This document shows positions 6,081-8,077 of a stretch of 8,077 nt of DNA, one piece after another. Positions within the stretch are counted from its first letter, which is position 1, and every line of letters begins with the position of its first letter. The DNA comes from Klebsiella pneumoniae (GTDB lineage: Bacteria; Bacteroidota; Bacteroidia; Flavobacteriales; Flavobacteriaceae), in assembly GCA_943325355.2 (NCBI GenBank), contig CALPPA020000073.1, positions 1-8,077 on the forward strand, in the 5' to 3' direction. A model generated the notes under the pieces. That model was not told where the DNA came from. It saw only the letters and a program-made list of their open reading frames with translations, and searched no databases. A program made the translations under genes and the position numbers.

Positions 6081-7733
6081 ATGATAACTTCTCTATCGAT
6101 AAAAAACTATGCTTTAATAGAAAAATTGGCAATCGATTTTTCAAAAGGTTTTTCGATTATAACAGGTGAAACTGGAGCAGGAAAATCAATAATATTGGGC
6201 GCTTTAGGATTGGTTTTAGGAAAAAGAGCCGACTTGACATCTCTCAAAAACAAAGAAGATAAGTGTGTCATTGAAGCTTATTTTGATATTTCAAAATACA
6301 ATCTACTTCCTTTTTTTGAAGCTAATGATTTAGATTATGAGGATGAAACCATCATTCGTCGTGAAATTCTGCCTTCGGGAAAATCAAGGGCATTTATTAA
6401 TGACAGTCCAGTAAATCTCCAGGAATTGCAGGAATTAAGTTTGTTCTTGATTGATATTCATTCACAACATCAAACGCAGGAACTTTCAGAAGAAAAAGTA
6501 CAATTCGAAATTATTGATGCCATTGCTGATAATCAAGAAAATATTTTGGAGTATCAATTACTTTTGAAAAGTTATAAATTGGATAAATCCAAATTAAATG
6601 CACTTCTAAAAAAGCAATCCGAATCTTCAAAAGAACAGGATTATAATACTTTTTTGTTGGACGAATTGGTTTTGGCACAATTAAAATCTGGTGAGCAAGA
6701 AACGCTGGAATCCGATTTTGAAAAATTGAACAATGTCGAAATCATTAAAGAATCTATTGATAAATCTTTGGCTATAGCCAATCAAGAACAAATAGGAGTG
6801 ATGCATAATTTGAAGGAAATTAAAATTTCACTTCAAAAAATCGCATCCTTTTCACCAGAATATCATTCTTTATTAGAAAGGATTTCAAGTCTTACAATAG
6901 AATTTGACGATATTTCAGATGAGTTGAACCGTTGCTCGGAAAAACTCATCAATGATCCGGAACAATTGGATTTAATTAGCCAAAAGTTGCAATTACTATA
7001 CAATTTGCAAAAGAAACACCAAGTTTCATCGGTTGACGAATTAATCAAAATCCAAACCAATCTTGAAAACACAGTTTTGGAATTAGGAAATATGGAAGAA
7101 GAAATTACAGCTTTAACCAATTCAATCCATAACAAAACGAAGTCTTTGGATACTTTGTCAGCAATGATTCACAAGAAAAGAAGGGATTCCATTCCAGTAT
7201 TATCCCAAAAGCTAATTTCTATTTTAGAAACTTTGGGAATGCCCAACGTGCGTTTTAAAATGGATATTAATACTACTTCGACTTATTTCGAAAATGGTAA
7301 AGACGAACTCCAGTTTTTGTTTTCGGCCAATAAAGGAACTGATTTTGGATTGTTGAAAAAAGTAGCTTCAGGAGGCGAAATGTCTAGAATTATGCTGGCT
7401 GTAAAAGCAATATTAGCTAAATATTCTAAACTCCCAACACTTATTTTCGATGAAATTGACTCGGGTGTTTCTGGGGAAATTGCCAATAGAATGGGTGAAA
7501 TTATGAAAGAAATGAGTCAAAATATGCAGATTTTTGCCATCACGCATTTACCTCAAATAGCATCAAAAGGTACGTCTCATTTCAAAGTTTCAAAATCCAC
7601 AATTGGAGAGAGCACACAATCAGAATTAAAATTATTATCTAACGAAGAACGCGTGGTTGAAATAGCGCAAATGTTGTCCGGGAATGTTATTACGGACTCG
7701 GCATTAAACCACGCAAAAGCCTTGCTTAACTAA
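6081..7733 (+). CDS. recN: DNA repair protein RecN
   Basis: RecN is an SMC-like ATPase that acts early in recombinational repair of DNA double-strand breaks in the cytoplasm. At 550 residues it matches the usual length. The N-terminal head half has the start IKNYALIEKLAIDF (7-20) and Walker A GETGAGKS (29-36). A highly charged, Leu/Glu/Lys-rich middle (about 150-390) should form the short antiparallel coiled coil. The C-terminal head half has the ABC signature ASGGEMSR (429-436), Walker B TLIFDEIDSG (453-462) with D457 and E458, and the H-loop ITHLPQIA with H489. All ATPase residues are present. It begins 53 bp after the PorD-like gene; no terminator or full promoter is visible in that gap, so it may be the last gene of the bamD transcript. 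No LexA-type SOS box is seen upstream. Confidence 0.97.
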   Translation: MITSLSIKNYALIEKLAIDFSKGFSIITGETGAGKSIILGALGLVLGKRADLTSLKNKEDKCVIEAYFDISKYNLLPFFEANDLDYEDETIIRREILPSGKSRAFINDSPVNLQELQELSLFLIDIHSQHQTQELSEEKVQFEIIDAIADNQENILEYQLLLKSYKLDKSKLNALLKKQSESSKEQDYNTFLLDELVLAQLKSGEQETLESDFEKLNNVEIIKESIDKSLAIANQEQIGVMHNLKEIKISLQKIASFSPEYHSLLERISSLTIEFDDISDELNRCSEKLINDPEQLDLISQKLQLLYNLQKKHQVSSVDELIKIQTNLENTVLELGNMEEEITALTNSIHNKTKSLDTLSAMIHKKRRDSIPVLSQKLISILETLGMPNVRFKMDINTTSTYFENGKDELQFLFSANKGTDFGLLKKVASGGEMSRIMLAVKAILAKYSKLPTLIFDEIDSGVSGEIANRMGEIMKEMSQNMQIFAITHLPQIASKGTSHFKVSKSTIGESTQSELKLLSNEERVVEIAQMLSGNVITDSALNHAKALLN

Positions 7734-7751
7734 AGAAATGACTTATATTTG
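7722..7751 (+). promoter_or_regulatory. Promoter for fabV overlapping the recN 3' end (TTG-N19-TATATTTG)
   Basis: TTG at 7722-7724 and TATATTTG at 7744-7751 are 19 bp apart and match the Bacteroidota -33 and -7 elements. The -33 element lies within the last codons of recN, so the promoter uses coding sequence. Transcription would begin near 7757-7759, giving a leader of roughly 36 nt before the fabV ATG at 7794. Confidence 0.68.
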
Positions 7752-7793
7752 TCAACTTAAAAAATACCGAATAATACAATAAATAGCACAATT

Positions 7794-8077
7794 ATGATTA
7801 TAGAACCAAGAATGAGAGGATTTATTTGCTTGACATCTCACCCAAAAGGATGCGAACAAAATGTAAAAAATCAAATCAAATATGTAAAATCAAAGGGTCC
7901 TATAGAAGGAGCAAAAAAAGTATTGGTAATTGGTGCTTCAACCGGTTTTGGTTTGGCTTCCAGAATTACAAGTGCTTTTGGTTCTGATGCCGCTACTATT
8001 GGTGTATTTTTTGAAAAACCTCCCGTTGAAGGAAGACCGGGATCACCAGGTTGGTATAATTCTGCTGCTTTTGAAAA
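7794..8077 (+). CDS. fabV: Enoyl-[acyl-carrier-protein] reductase FabV / trans-2-enoyl-CoA reductase, partial
   Basis: The first 94 residues of a FabV-type reductase, cut by the right edge. This enzyme uses NADH to reduce trans-2-enoyl thioesters, the last step of fatty-acid chain elongation, and is larger (about 400 residues) than FabI. The N-terminus [20 protein letters not shown] (1-20) is characteristic, as are the NADH-binding motif [11 protein letters not shown] (47-57), VFFEKP (71-76) and GWYNSAAF (86-93). The catalytic Tyr-x8-Lys pair lies beyond the window. It appears to have its own promoter overlapping the recN end and starts 60 bp after recN. Whether it works mainly on ACP or CoA substrates cannot be decided from this part. 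Confidence 0.95.
   Translation, partial: MIIEPRMRGFICLTSHPKGCEQNVKNQIKYVKSKGPIEGAKKVLVIGASTGFGLASRITSAFGSDAATIGVFFEKPPVEGRPGSPGWYNSAAFE

Noticed and set aside
6863..7486. Minus-strand open frames (6863-7135 and 7283-7486) opposite recN
   Set aside because: Both mirror conserved RecN coding sequence, including the signature and Walker B region in the second case; composition and lack of motifs mark them as shadows.

Overview
The window reads as a stretch of chromosomal core genome from a member of the Bacteroidota, most likely Flavobacteriaceae and probably Flavobacterium or a close relative. The evidence is low-GC, AT-rich coding sequence; start codons preceded by A/T-rich leaders with no Shine-Dalgarno sequence; TTTG/TTG plus TAnnTTTG promoter elements; a Bacteroidota-type RNA polymerase omega subunit; and a DUF4835/PorD-type protein linked to type IX secretion. 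No phage, insertion sequence, CRISPR array, tRNA or rRNA is visible, and no gene looks broken.

Left part (1-1209, minus strand): two halves of a 5'-nucleotidase encoded by separate genes. The lipoprotein carrying the C-terminal (substrate-binding) domain is transcribed first. The metallophosphatase half follows with a twin-arginine signal and runs off the left edge. A short heptamer-like tandem repeat lies between them. A 47-bp divergent gap separates this unit from the plus-strand genes.

Middle part (1257-2671, plus): a small uncharacterised gene (DUF6913-like) followed 8 bp later by dapA, the first committed enzyme of the lysine/diaminopimelate pathway.

Right part (2804-7733, plus): a tightly packed run of bamD, rpoZ, coaBC, a DUF4835/porD-like gene and recN. 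It starts from a good candidate promoter at 2703-2733. The set joins outer-membrane protein assembly (BamD), transcription (omega), coenzyme A synthesis (CoaBC), type IX secretion (PorD-like) and double-strand break repair (RecN). A second good candidate promoter overlaps the 3' end of recN and drives fabV, an enoyl reductase cut by the right edge.

The window is mostly ordinary housekeeping DNA, and I see no convincing new multi-gene system. The points most worth a second look are at residue level. The CoaC half of CoaBC has Asp and Ser in place of the hallmark Asn and Cys. DapA has Lys at a position tied to lysine feedback. The two nucleotidase halves appear to use two different export routes.
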